DNA of 11,937 nt from Pseudomonadales bacterium (GCA_020442965.1 JAGRJB010000276.1:1-11937), one strand, 5' to 3'; positions 1 to 6,539 are shown, counted from the first letter of the stretch. The notes: generated by a model not told the origin, from the sequence alone. Translations and numbers: made by a program.

Positions 1-2684
1 GCCGCCGCGGCGCGCAGATGGGCACCTTCGATATCGGTCATCCGGATGCGATCGAGTTCATCCGTGCCAAGCGCGAGAACGGCCGGCTGCGGCAGTTCAA
101 TCTGTCGCTCCTGATCACCGACGAATTCATGCGCGCCGTGCGCGAAGAGCGCGATTGGCAGCTGGCCTTTCCGCTGTCGCGCAGAGAGTTCGAGGCCGAG
201 CAGCCCGATATCACCGACGCGACCCGCTTTGTCTGGCGCGAGTGCCCGGCCAACGGCAACTACGTCAGCGACGAATCCGGCCTGGTGTGCTGCCGGGTCT
301 ACAAGACGTTGCCGGCGCGGCGTCTGTGGGACGTCATCATGACATCCACCTACGATTTCGCCGAGCCAGGGTTCATTCTCATCGACCGCGTCAATGAGAT
401 GAACAACAACTGGTGGTGTGAACAGATTCGCGCGACCAATCCGTGTGTTACCGCGGATACCTGGGTGCAAACGAGTGAGGGTGCGCGGCAGGTGGCGGAA
501 CTCGTTGGCCGGCCGTTCGTCGCGCGGGTGGATGGCGTCGATCACGCGAGCGCCGACGCAGGGTTCTTCCTGACCGCGACCAAACCCGTGGTGCGCATCC
601 GTACGGCCGAAGGTCACAGCCTGCGGCTCACGGCCGATCATCGCCTGCGGCGCGTGTCATCGTTCACCCGTTGGTCGGTGGCGAGTGAATGGTGCGCTGC
701 GGGCGAGTTGCAGCCGGGCGATCAGTTGCTGCTGCAGAATCATCGTCTGGCGGCCTCCTGGGGCAGCGCGCGCGCCGAGGAGCCCGGGTTCGCTGCGGGT
801 TACCTGGTCGGGTTGTTAGCCGGTGACGGTACGCTCACGGACCAACGCGCCGTGTTGTCGGCCTGGGTGCCCGCGGCCGTCGGCAACGGCGACGTGATCG
901 TCGATGGTCCGCGTGCGGTGATGGAGGCGGCCTTGGTGGCCGCGCAGACCTTGCCGCAGCCGGCCGACTTCACCGGTTGGCACGAAGCGGGGCGTGGCGA
1001 ATATCGTCTGCGCTCTAGCGCAATCGCCAATCTGGCGCGCAGTCTTGGGCTGCGCCCGGGCCACAAAGTAATCACGCCGGCAATCGAGCGCGAGTCGAGC
1101 GAGTTCTACCGTGGTTTCCTGCGCGGTTTCTTCGATGCCGACGGAAGCGTTCAAGGAGCGCAGGCGACGGGCGTGTCCGTTCGTCTGTCGCAGTCGGATG
1201 AGTCGGTGCTCGAAGGGGTGCAGCGCATGTTGTTGCGCTTGGGTATTGCCGCGAGCAGGGCCCGGCATGAGTTGGTGATCTCGGGTGACAACCTGCTGGT
1301 GTTTGCGGAGCACGTGGGTTTTGGCGATACCGCCAAGCAAGCGCAACTCGAGCGTTTGTTAGTGGGCTACAAGCGTGCGCTCAATCGTGAGCGCTTCGTC
1401 GCCACGGTCGAATCCGTGGCGAACGACGGCGTCGAAGCGGTATACGATGTGCAGATTCCCGGCATCAATGAGTTCGATGCCAATGGCCTGCATGCGCACA
1501 ATTGTGGTGAGCAGCCATTGCCGCCGTATGGGTCGTGCTTGTTGGGTTCCGTCAATCTCACGCGTTTCGTCAAGAATCCGTTCACGGATTTCGCCGAGTT
1601 CGATTGGAACGAATATCGCGAGGTCGTCAAGGTATTCACACGCATGCTCGACAATGTGGTCGAGATCAATGGTCTGCCACTGGCGCAGCAGCGCAACGAG
1701 ATCGAGCGCAAGCGCCGGCACGGTATGGGCTTCCTTGGGCTCGGTAGCACATTTACCTGCCTCGGCATGAAATACGGTTCGTCTGAGTCGGTCAGCTTTA
1801 CCGAAGACGTCGCGCGTGAAATGGCCGTCGCAGGCTGGGAAGCGGCGCTCGATCTGGCCAAAGAGAAAGGCCCGGCGCCGATCATGAAAGAAGAATTCAT
1901 GGTCACGGCCGCAATGCTGCGCAAGCGCCCCGAAATGGTCGCGGACGGCTGGAAGCTTGGTCAGAAGATCCCCGGGCGCATCCTGCACGCGCGCTACAGT
2001 CGTTACATGCAGCTGGTTGCCGAGGTGGCGCCGGAGCTCGTCGACCAACTCGCGAATATCGGCGCGCGCTTCACGCATCACACTTCGATCGCGCCGACCG
2101 GCACGATTTCGCTGTCGCTTGCTAACAATGCCTCAAACGGTATCGAGCCGTCGTTCGCGCATCACTATTTTCGCAATGTGATTCGTGAGGGCAAGAAGTC
2201 GAAAGAGAAGGTCGACGTATTCTCGTTCGAACTGCTGGCGTATCGCGAGTTGATCAATCCACGCGCGATGCCAACGTCCACCCAGGCGGCGGAGAAGCTG
2301 CCCGATTATTTCACGACGGCCGATGACATCACGCCGCGCGAGCATGTAGATATTCAGGCGGCAGCGCAGAAGTGGATCGATTCGTCGATCTCGAAGACCG
2401 CCAACGTGCCGACCGACTACGACTACGAGGAATTCAAAGATATCTACCTGTACGCGCACGAGAAAGGCCTCAAGGGCTGCACCACGTTCCGCTTCAATCC
2501 CGAAGCGTTTCAGGGCGTGCTCGTGAAAGGCGAGGATCTCAAGAACACGACCTATGTGTTCACGCTCGAAGACGGCTCAGAGGTCGCGGTGAAGGGCGAT
2601 GAGGAAATCGAGTATGACGGCGAGCGTCACAGCGCCGCTAATCTCTTTGATGCGCTCAAAGAAGGTTATTACGGCAAGTTCTAG
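1..2684 (+). CDS. nrdJa: Class II (B12-dependent) ribonucleotide reductase, catalytic part NrdJa, intein-containing, 5' partial
   Basis: Adenosylcobalamin-dependent reductase that makes deoxyribonucleotides from ribonucleotides in the cytoplasm. The reading frame is open to the left edge: codons before the ATG at 18 read RRGAQ and continue into MGTFDIGHPDAIEF, a conserved class II stretch, so ATG 18 is internal and the N-terminal part lies outside. Counting from ATG 18, N141-P142 is followed by a 353-residue intein (143-495), then C496-G497-E498. Rejoined, this gives NPCGE, matching the N-x-C-x-E active site, with C496 as the thiyl-radical cysteine. C507, eleven residues on, matches one cysteine of the substrate-reducing pair; the other should lie upstream of the window. 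APTGTIS (692-698) is the conserved phosphate-binding loop. The protein ends at YYGKF without the C-terminal cysteines of one-piece NrdJ. These are supplied by the next gene, as in the NrdJa/NrdJb split known from Pseudomonas. Confidence 0.95.
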   Translation, partial: RRGAQMGTFDIGHPDAIEFIRAKRENGRLRQFNLSLLITDEFMRAVREERDWQLAFPLSRREFEAEQPDITDATRFVWRECPANGNYVSDESGLVCCRVYKTLPARRLWDVIMTSTYDFAEPGFILIDRVNEMNNNWWCEQIRATNPCVTADTWVQTSEGARQVAELVGRPFVARVDGVDHASADAGFFLTATKPVVRIRTAEGHSLRLTADHRLRRVSSFTRWSVASEWCAAGELQPGDQLLLQNHRLAASWGSARAEEPGFAAGYLVGLLAGDGTLTDQRAVLSAWVPAAVGNGDVIVDGPRAVMEAALVAAQTLPQPADFTGWHEAGRGEYRLRSSAIANLARSLGLRPGHKVITPAIERESSEFYRGFLRGFFDADGSVQGAQATGVSVRLSQSDESVLEGVQRMLLRLGIAASRARHELVISGDNLLVFAEHVGFGDTAKQAQLERLLVGYKRALNRERFVATVESVANDGVEAVYDVQIPGINEFDANGLHAHNCGEQPLPPYGSCLLGSVNLTRFVKNPFTDFAEFDWNEYREVVKVFTRMLDNVVEINGLPLAQQRNEIERKRRHGMGFLGLGSTFTCLGMKYGSSESVSFTEDVAREMAVAGWEAALDLAKEKGPAPIMKEEFMVTAAMLRKRPEMVADGWKLGQKIPGRILHARYSRYMQLVAEVAPELVDQLANIGARFTHHTSIAPTGTISLSLANNASNGIEPSFAHHYFRNVIREGKKSKEKVDVFSFELLAYRELINPRAMPTSTQAAEKLPDYFTTADDITPREHVDIQAAAQKWIDSSISKTANVPTDYDYEEFKDIYLYAHEKGLKGCTTFRFNPEAFQGVLVKGEDLKNTTYVFTLEDGSEVAVKGDEEIEYDGERHSAANLFDALKEGYYGKF
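444..1502 (+). other. In-frame class 1 intein with LAGLIDADG homing endonuclease, inside nrdJa
   Basis: Protein-splicing element of 353 residues. Block A starts with Cys1 (CVTADTW). Block B has the T-x-x-H signature (T63-A-D-H66). Block F/G ends YDVQIPG...ANGLHAHN, with penultimate His and terminal Asn, followed by extein Cys+1. All four catalytic positions of a standard class 1 intein are present, so splicing should work. Two DOD endonuclease motifs lie between the splicing halves: YLVGLLAGDG (120-129) and FLRGFFDADG (225-234), each keeping its acidic residue. The endonuclease is therefore probably intact. The insertion falls between Pro and Cys of the reductase motif NPCGEQ. Boundaries are exact to the codon because removing the insert restores a contiguous conserved motif. 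Inteins in ribonucleotide reductases are well known. Which named insertion allele this represents I cannot say without comparison to an intein collection. Confidence 0.95.
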
Positions 2685-2707
2685 TTTCATGTTCTGGTTT
2701 TATCGTT

Positions 2708-2712
2708 AGGAG
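2708..2712 (+). promoter_or_regulatory. Ribosome binding site of nrdJb
   Basis: AGGAG ten bases before the ATG at 2723, inside the 38-base gap after the nrdJa stop. It shows that NrdJb is translated as a separate protein and not made by read-through or frameshifting from nrdJa. Confidence 0.75.
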
Positions 2713-2722
2713 CGCCTCAGCA

Positions 2723-3442
2723 ATGGCTGCCATCAAGATAGACAAGAAGATCGCAAAGTATCGCGTCGAGAAGCCGGCGGAGAAGCCGGCTGGCGATAAG
2801 CAAGCCAAGGTCGATGCCATTCGCGCGAAGGATGGCAACACCGCCAAAGTCATTCGTATGACCGAAGAGGTGCAGCGTCCCGAGGTGCTGATCGGCTCTA
2901 CCTACAAGATCAAGACGCCGGTGTCGGATCACGCCATGTACGTGACCATCAATGACATCGTGTTGAACGAAGGTACCGTGCACGAGCAGCGGCGCCCGTT
3001 CGAGGTATTCATCAACTCCAAGAATCTCGACCACTACCAATGGATCGTTGCGCTCACGCGCATTGTGTCGGCAGTGTTTCGCAAGGGCGGTGACGTCACG
3101 TTCCTGGTCGATGAGTTGAAAGCTGTATTCGATCCGCGCGGCGGCTATTGGCAGGCCGGCGGAAAATTCATGCCATCCATCATCGCGGAGCTGGGCTATG
3201 TCATCGAAAAGCATCTACAGACGATCGGTCTTCTCAAGAAACACGAGCTTGATGAACATCAGAAGAAACTCATCGATGAGAAGCGCGCTGAATATGAAGC
3301 GCGCAGCAAGCAGCAAGACGCCTTCGCCAAGTCTCACTTTCCCGAAGGCGCCCAGCTTTGTCTGAAGTGCAGCACTGCGGCCATGGTGTTGATGGACGGC
3401 TGCATGACCTGCCTCAATTGCGGCGATTCGAAATGCGGCTGA
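2723..3442 (+). CDS. nrdJb: Class II ribonucleotide reductase C-terminal subunit NrdJb (TSCPD-type)
   Basis: 239 residues, matching the detached C-terminal portion of NrdJ known from Pseudomonas, where both parts are needed for activity. The N-terminus (MAAIKIDKKIAKYRV) is the usual NrdJb start. The middle part (about 55-170, e.g. IGSTYKIKTPVSDHAMYVTI) is the TSCPD-like fold. The C-terminus is cysteine-rich: C213 and C216 form one CxxC, then C227, C230, C233 and C238 in DGCMTCLNCGDSKC. By family knowledge the last cysteines re-reduce the active-site disulfide of the catalytic part and the others can hold zinc. The gene follows nrdJa by 38 bases with its own AGGAG site and is closed by a strong terminator, so the two form one transcript. 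A short duplication encodes EKPAEKPAG near residues 16-24. Confidence 0.93.
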   Translation: MAAIKIDKKIAKYRVEKPAEKPAGDKQAKVDAIRAKDGNTAKVIRMTEEVQRPEVLIGSTYKIKTPVSDHAMYVTINDIVLNEGTVHEQRRPFEVFINSKNLDHYQWIVALTRIVSAVFRKGGDVTFLVDELKAVFDPRGGYWQAGGKFMPSIIAELGYVIEKHLQTIGLLKKHELDEHQKKLIDEKRAEYEARSKQQDAFAKSHFPEGAQLCLKCSTAAMVLMDGCMTCLNCGDSKCG

Positions 3443-3516
3443 GTCGGTTTCGCACGCTATCACCGGGTTCCCCGCCTGGTTCCCAGCCCTGACGGGATAA
3501 GTGGCGTGCGCCTCCA

Positions 3517-3549
3517 CAAGGCAGCCGCGAGGCTGCCTTGTTTTTATTT
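3517..3549 (+). terminator. Intrinsic terminator of the nrdJa-nrdJb transcript
   Basis: Perfect 10-base stem CAAGGCAGCC / GGCTGCCTTG (3517-3526 and 3531-3540) closed by a GCGA tetraloop and followed directly by TTTTTATTT. It lies 74 bases after the nrdJb stop. Confidence 0.93.
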
Positions 3550-3574
3550 GGTTGTTGAGACGGCTGCCGCTGGG

Positions 3575-3612
3575 GCCGCCGCTCGCCGCCATGCCCTAAC
3601 AAGAGCGGCGGC
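3575..3612. repeat. GC-rich inverted repeat in the nrdJb-ybiI gap
   Basis: GCCGCCGCTC (3575-3584) is matched perfectly by GAGCGGCGGC (3603-3612) around an 18-base loop. No T-run follows on either strand, so it is not a normal terminator. I see no other structure and no gene between the terminator at 3549 and ybiI. Confidence 0.4.
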
Positions 3613-3801
3613 TCTCGCAGTTGCTGGCGAGCTTGCCGGTATGGTTCGGCGCAGCCGGACCGGTCGTTGCGCAGCGCGGCAAGGCCGAATCCCAAGCGAG
3701 GAACCGGCTGAACGCGCCGGCGGCTAACGATCCATTCGCCCGTGACCTGCGGTGTTGTGTAAACTCCTGATGATCAGCGTTGCTGGGAATAGGAACCAGA
3801 T

Positions 3802-4068
3802 ATGGCGGGCGGCTGGACGCGCGATGGCGCGGTGCAGGAACAAATCGACGCGAGCGTTGAAGACGCGGTGAAGCGGGCGAGGAGTAATATTCAGTCCGGC
3901 GAGAGTTCCAGGTTTTGCGAGGAATGCGGGTCGGCTATTCCAGAGGCTAGACGTGACGCGGTTCCCGGCGTGCGACTTTGTGTGACTTGCCAATCCATCT
4001 TCGAAGATGACGCTGTTGCCACGGGTGGCATCAATCGTCGTGGTAGCAAGGATAGTCAACTGCGGTAA
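3802..4068 (+). CDS. ybiI: DksA/TraR-family C4 zinc-finger protein, YbiI-like
   Basis: 88 residues, the same length as Escherichia coli YbiI and very similar over the whole length: N-terminal MAGGWTRDGAVQEQID and the same closing residues RRGSKDSQLR. The zinc finger is C39-x2-C42 (FCEECG) and C60-x2-C63 (LCVTCQ), the C4 form of the DksA/TraR family. It lacks the long coiled-coil arm with acidic tip that DksA uses in the RNA polymerase secondary channel, so a DksA-like transcriptional role is not shown. The cellular function of YbiI is poorly known. The start at 3802 is supported by AGGAA at 3791-3795 and by the length match. It stands alone: a terminator lies upstream, and 372 bases separate it from the next gene. 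Confidence 0.9.
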   Translation: MAGGWTRDGAVQEQIDASVEDAVKRARSNIQSGESSRFCEECGSAIPEARRDAVPGVRLCVTCQSIFEDDAVATGGINRRGSKDSQLR

Positions 4069-4440
4069 TGTAGTCGGCAGCTCGTCGCGCATGTGTCTGG
4101 TGAACTGAAGATGTCCCTGAGCCTTGCGCGGTCAACGATTGCGCGCGCGTTAGCAGCCAGGCCGCCGTGGATTCAAACAGGTTGCGTACTGTGAGGAAGT
4201 TGCCTACGAGCGGAATCGCGGCGTAGACGTAGGCTACTGGCAACAGCTACTTCAGCCCTAACCAGTCATGCCAGCGGGCGTCGGCGCGCACCGCCGGCAG
4301 CATGCGCAGATGTCGTCGCGTGTACGTAATGGGTCGTTTTTTGTGGCATCATCGATCGTGCCGAAGAACCAACCAGCCTGATCTTGTGGCCGCCTCAGGA
4401 CGCCAGGCTGGTCTTAAACGTTGCTTGCGCAGGAGATTGA
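4069..4440. other. Gene-poor gap with a possible minus-strand remnant
   Basis: No intact gene. On the minus strand, codons starting at TTG 4243 give LPVAYVYAAIPLVGNFL and continue 70 residues. Before that start, the same frame reads HDWLGLK and then a TAG at 4249-4247. The hydrophobic stretch faintly recalls the last helix of TRAP-transporter small permeases, but this is too short to trust. It may be the broken end of a lost membrane-protein gene. The region also holds the inverted repeat listed at 4372-4412 and the ribosome binding site of the next gene. Confidence 0.3.
4372..4412 (+). repeat. Inverted repeat upstream of the RidA-family gene
   Basis: ACCAGCCTG (4372-4380) and CAGGCTGGT (4404-4412) are perfect 9-base complements separated by 23 bases. 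The right arm ends 28 bases before the ATG at 4441 and 18 bases before its AGGAG site. It could be a leader hairpin or an operator. No regulator can be named from the sequence. Confidence 0.35.
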
Positions 4441-4824
4441 ATGACGCGACAGCTCATCAGCTCTGGTTCTACATTCGAGGCGGACATTGGGTACAGCCGC
4501 GCGGTACGGCAAGATCCGTGGGTCTTCGTTTCTGGCACGACAGGCTTTGACTACGCGGCGATGACGATCGCGCCGGGTGTTGGAGAGCAGGCCGAGCAAT
4601 GCTTGCGCAATATCAAGGCGGCGTTGCAGGAGGCTGAAGCCTCTCTTGAGGATGTCGTTCGTGTAACTTACGTGCTGCCCGACGCGGCCGATTTTACGAA
4701 GTGCTGGCCTGTATTGCGGAAGCACTTCGGCAAGGCGCGTCCTGCCGCCATGATGATCGCCGCGGGCCTATCTGATCCAAGAATGAAAATTGAGATCGAA
4801 GTCACGGCACTCAAGCAGCGATGA
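4441..4824 (+). CDS. RidA (YjgF/YER057c/UK114) family protein
   Basis: 127 residues, the normal length of this family of small trimeric cytoplasmic proteins. RidA itself hydrolyses reactive enamine/imine intermediates released by PLP enzymes such as threonine dehydratase. Family marks: SSGSTFEADIGYSRAV at the start, VFVSGTTG (28-35), the Q-x-x-N-I segment (AEQCLRNIKAAL), R100 in KARPAAMM at the place of the RidA catalytic arginine, and KIEIEVTA (116-123) with the conserved glutamate. Compared with E. coli RidA, three extra residues fall between the arginine and IEIE. This is common in paralogous Rid groups, so the exact substrate is open. The start is set by AGGAG (4431-4435), five bases before ATG. 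The stop overlaps an ATG (ATGA), see the following mini-frame. Confidence 0.88.
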   Translation: MTRQLISSGSTFEADIGYSRAVRQDPWVFVSGTTGFDYAAMTIAPGVGEQAEQCLRNIKAALQEAEASLEDVVRVTYVLPDAADFTKCWPVLRKHFGKARPAAMMIAAGLSDPRMKIEIEVTALKQR

Positions 4825-4913
4825 AGCCGACGACCCTATCGCGCCGCAATCTCGCTCGCGCGGCGAACCCGCCTTGCGGCCTGGCCTTGTTCGCGAGCTG
4901 GGGGCCAAATTGA
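4821..4913 (+). other. 30-codon mini reading frame linking two genes by stop/start overlaps
   Basis: ATG at 4821 overlaps the RidA-family stop (ATGA). The frame runs 30 codons to TGA 4911-4913, which overlaps the TTG start proposed for the small membrane gene (TTGA). The predicted peptide (MKPTTLSRRNLARAANPPCG...) resembles nothing I know and may not be a real product. Its value, if any, would be to carry ribosomes from one gene to the next. Confidence 0.25.
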
Positions 4914-5113
4914 GTGAGTCGTGGCTACTTTGGGGATTGCTCTTCGGCTCAATCGGATTGGGTTTCGTCATCTATGGCAGGAGGCAGCGGGCGGTCGTCC
5001 CACTCGTTTGTGGCCTTGCACTAATGGCCTTTCCCTACTTTGTTTCCAACACAGTGCTGATGGTCGTTGTTGGAGTGGTGTTGATGGTAATCCCCTACTT
5101 CGTGCGAGTCTGA
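4910..5113 (+). CDS. Small hydrophobic membrane protein, uncharacterised conserved family
   Basis: With the TTG start at 4910 the protein has 67 residues and begins (M)SESWLLWGLLFGSIGLG. Hydrophobic segments lie at about 5-22, 28-44 and 48-64, with the positive loop YGRRQR after the first, so it should sit in the cytoplasmic membrane. Similar 65-70 residue proteins occur in proteobacteria, some with the unsupported label 'amino acid transport protein'. No function is established to my knowledge. Start choice: the frame is open from an ATG at 4790 inside the RidA gene, but those extra 40 residues are polar and unlike the family. A G-run (GGGGG, about 4900-4904) lies just before the TTG. Probably co-transcribed with the RidA-family gene. 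Confidence 0.65.
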   Translation: MSESWLLWGLLFGSIGLGFVIYGRRQRAVVPLVCGLALMAFPYFVSNTVLMVVVGVVLMVIPYFVRV

Positions 5114-5411
5114 TGAACTCGAACGTCATCAGCGCCGGTTTCAGTGGATTCGGAGGCGGCGCGTGTCATCGCGCCGCCTCGTTCCCCTGTCGTTGCAGTC
5201 GCCCGATGTCTGCTCGCCACAGCTTTATGCCTCGGCTCGCTCTCTTGTCGAGCCTGGCGTCGCACTGGTTCAAGGCGCTGAGTTTTGCGCTTGGCGATTT
5301 GGACGATCGGCCAAACAGCTTGCCGACCACAGTTCTTCGAGGTATTCCGGAAACTTGCGGGGTGCACTGCTGCCTTCCGGGCAAGAAGCGCGAAGCGAAC
5401 TTTCCGAACCT
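5114..5411. other. Intergenic stretch without a convincing gene
   Basis: Apart from the hairpin at 5153-5180 I see no gene here. Open frames exist on both strands, but their products are rich in Arg, Ser and Pro in no recognisable order and match no family I know. The stretch runs into a decayed gene and may itself be decayed sequence. Confidence 0.45.
5153..5180 (+). terminator. Hairpin after the small membrane gene, possible terminator
   Basis: Perfect 11-base stem GAGGCGGCGCG / CGCGCCGCCTC (5153-5163 and 5170-5180) with loop TGTCAT, 39 bases after the stop at 5113. It is followed by GTTCCCCTG, not a T-run, so termination would be weak or Rho-assisted. It may instead protect the 3' end. 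Confidence 0.5.
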
Positions 5412-5603
5412 GTTGCGGGCGAGGTGGCTTGCTGCCCTTGCCGTGCTGATCGGCTTGGTGCATGCGGTCCTTGGTGAGATTCTCATCTTTAGCAGGCTGC
5501 GCCGCGCAACGTGGGTCCTGATCGGCACGAGAGGCCGCCATCCGGTTGGGTCGGATTGGCCGGCGTAGCAATACTCATAGCGCTGGCTGCAAATGCCGCC
5601 TGA
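5412..5603 (+). pseudogene. Remnant of a small membrane-protein gene, shortened and frameshifted
   Basis: The frame from about 5412 gives RWLAALAVLIGLVHAVLGEI and LIFSRLRR, a typical first helix and loop of a roughly 120-130 residue family of uncharacterised membrane proteins. It then goes straight to IGTRGRHP, a motif I associate with the last loop of that family, so a middle part of some tens of residues seems missing. At about 5543 one base is lacking: inserting a single G after CCG restores RHP-GWVGLAGVAILIALAANAA and a stop at 5601-5603. As it stands, the first frame ends at TAG 5566-5568. An internal deletion plus a -1 shift is decay, not programmed shifting. The family assignment rests on memory of its pattern, not on an alignment. 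Confidence 0.5.
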
Positions 5604-5609
5604 CAAATC

Positions 5610-6107
5610 ATGCAAGCACATTTCGCAATGATGGCGCAGTACAACGGGTGGGCGAACGCGCGCCTGTATCGCATGGCTGGCGCGCTGTCCGATGAGCTTT
5701 ATCGACGCAACGTCGGTGCATACTTCAAGAGCATGCACGGAACTCTCAACCACTTGCTGACAGCCGACCGGATATGGATGCGGCGTTTGACCGGCACAGG
5801 AGATCATGCGGAGGCACTCGACGCGATAACCTGCGATGATTTGGCGTCGCTGGCGGTGGCTCGCCGGCAGGAAGACGAACGCATCATCCGCTACGTTGCA
5901 GGGCTTGCCGATTCGAGTTTCGAGAGGATGCTGGACTACCGAACGCTAAGCGGCACGCCGCAAACGCAAAAACGCGGTGAGATCCTTGCTCATCTATTCA
6001 ATCATCAGACGCACCACCGCGGTCAGGCTCATGGGATCCTGACGATACTGGGCGTCGATCCGCAGCCGCTTGACCTTCTGATAATGCAGCGTGAGCAGGT
6101 CGCGTGA
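5610..6107 (+). CDS. DinB-family protein (four-helix metal-binding superfamily)
   Basis: 165 residues, the normal DinB/YfiT length. Start MQAHFAMMAQYNGWANARLY is the usual first helix with the Y-N-x-W-A-N motif. H48 (TLNHLLTADRIWMRR) and the pair H132/H136 in HLFNHQTHHRGQAHGIL form the expected three-histidine metal site. The family includes thiol-dependent transferases (mycothiol, bacillithiol or glutathione) and many members without known activity; the name comes from a DNA-damage-inducible Bacillus gene. The substrate here cannot be read from the sequence. The ATG at 5610 fits the family N-terminus, although no good ribosome binding site precedes it. ATG 5628 and 5631 are alternatives that would cut into the first helix. 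The next gene begins about 50 bases later in the same direction. Confidence 0.87.
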   Translation: MQAHFAMMAQYNGWANARLYRMAGALSDELYRRNVGAYFKSMHGTLNHLLTADRIWMRRLTGTGDHAEALDAITCDDLASLAVARRQEDERIIRYVAGLADSSFERMLDYRTLSGTPQTQKRGEILAHLFNHQTHHRGQAHGILTILGVDPQPLDLLIMQREQVA

Positions 6108-6144
6108 TGCCTGCGCGCCGCTTACTTCGAGAATTGGCCCGCTT

Positions 6145-6149
6145 GGGAG
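6145..6149 (+). promoter_or_regulatory. Ribosome binding site deciding the start of the downstream membrane gene
   Basis: GGGAG lies 9 bases before ATG 6159 but only 3 bases before ATG 6153. The spacing favours 6159, which gives the N-terminus MRNLVTAMLVVVG. Confidence 0.55.
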
Positions 6150-6158
6150 TCGATGTTC

Positions 6159-6539
6159 ATGCGTAATCTGGTAACAGCGATGCTTGTCGTCGTCGGTGTG
6201 ATCCACTTGCTGCCACTCTCAGGCGTGCTCGGGAGTGGACGCCTCGCCACGCTCTACGGCCTGTCCTTCAGCGAGCCTAACCTGGCCATCCTCATGCGCC
6301 ATCGTGCTGTGCTCTTTGGTCTCCTTGGCATCTTCTTTATCTTCGCTGCCTTTCGGCCCGTATTTCAAACGGTCGCGTTCATGGCTGGTTTCGTCAGCGT
6401 AGTCTCGTTTCTGTTGTTAGCCTGGTCGGTCGGAGGTTACAACGCTGAGGTTGCACGCGTTTGCATGGCCGACACCGCTGCCCTGGCTTGTCTGGTGGTT
6501 GGTGGCGCGGCACACGCCTACGTGCAACGTCGGAGTTAG
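6159..6539 (+). CDS. Four-helix membrane protein of unknown function (often mislabelled phosphopantetheine adenylyltransferase)
   Basis: 126 residues from ATG 6159 (128 from ATG 6153). It has four hydrophobic helices at about 3-22, 50-66, 72-92 and 104-121. The conserved stretch is SEPNLAILMRHRAVLFGLLG at 38-57, followed by AAFRP and later VGGYNAEVARVCMADTAAL. Proteins with this pattern are common in proteobacteria and are often annotated as phosphopantetheine adenylyltransferase. That enzyme is soluble, with an HxGH nucleotide-binding motif, and nothing of the kind is present here, so the label should not be copied. The true role is unknown. It is the second gene after the DinB-family gene and may be co-transcribed with it. 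Confidence 0.78.
   Translation: MRNLVTAMLVVVGVIHLLPLSGVLGSGRLATLYGLSFSEPNLAILMRHRAVLFGLLGIFFIFAAFRPVFQTVAFMAGFVSVVSFLLLAWSVGGYNAEVARVCMADTAALACLVVGGAAHAYVQRRS

Noticed and set aside
1359..2081. 240-residue minus-strand reading frame inside nrdJa
   Set aside because: It lies wholly opposite strongly conserved reductase sequence and its product has no recognisable motif; an antisense shadow of a GC-rich gene.
2768..2790. Direct repeat GAGAAGCCGGC in nrdJb
   Set aside because: Only two copies, encoding EKPAEKPA in a flexible N-terminal segment; ordinary low-complexity coding sequence.
3506..3727. Plus-strand frame running through the nrdJb terminator
   Set aside because: It begins inside the terminator stem region and encodes an Arg/Ala-rich product without similarity.
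5166..5807. 213-residue minus-strand reading frame overlapping the start of the DinB-family gene
   Set aside because: It overlaps a recognisable plus-strand gene and the membrane-gene remnant, and its product is low in hydrophobic order with no family pattern.
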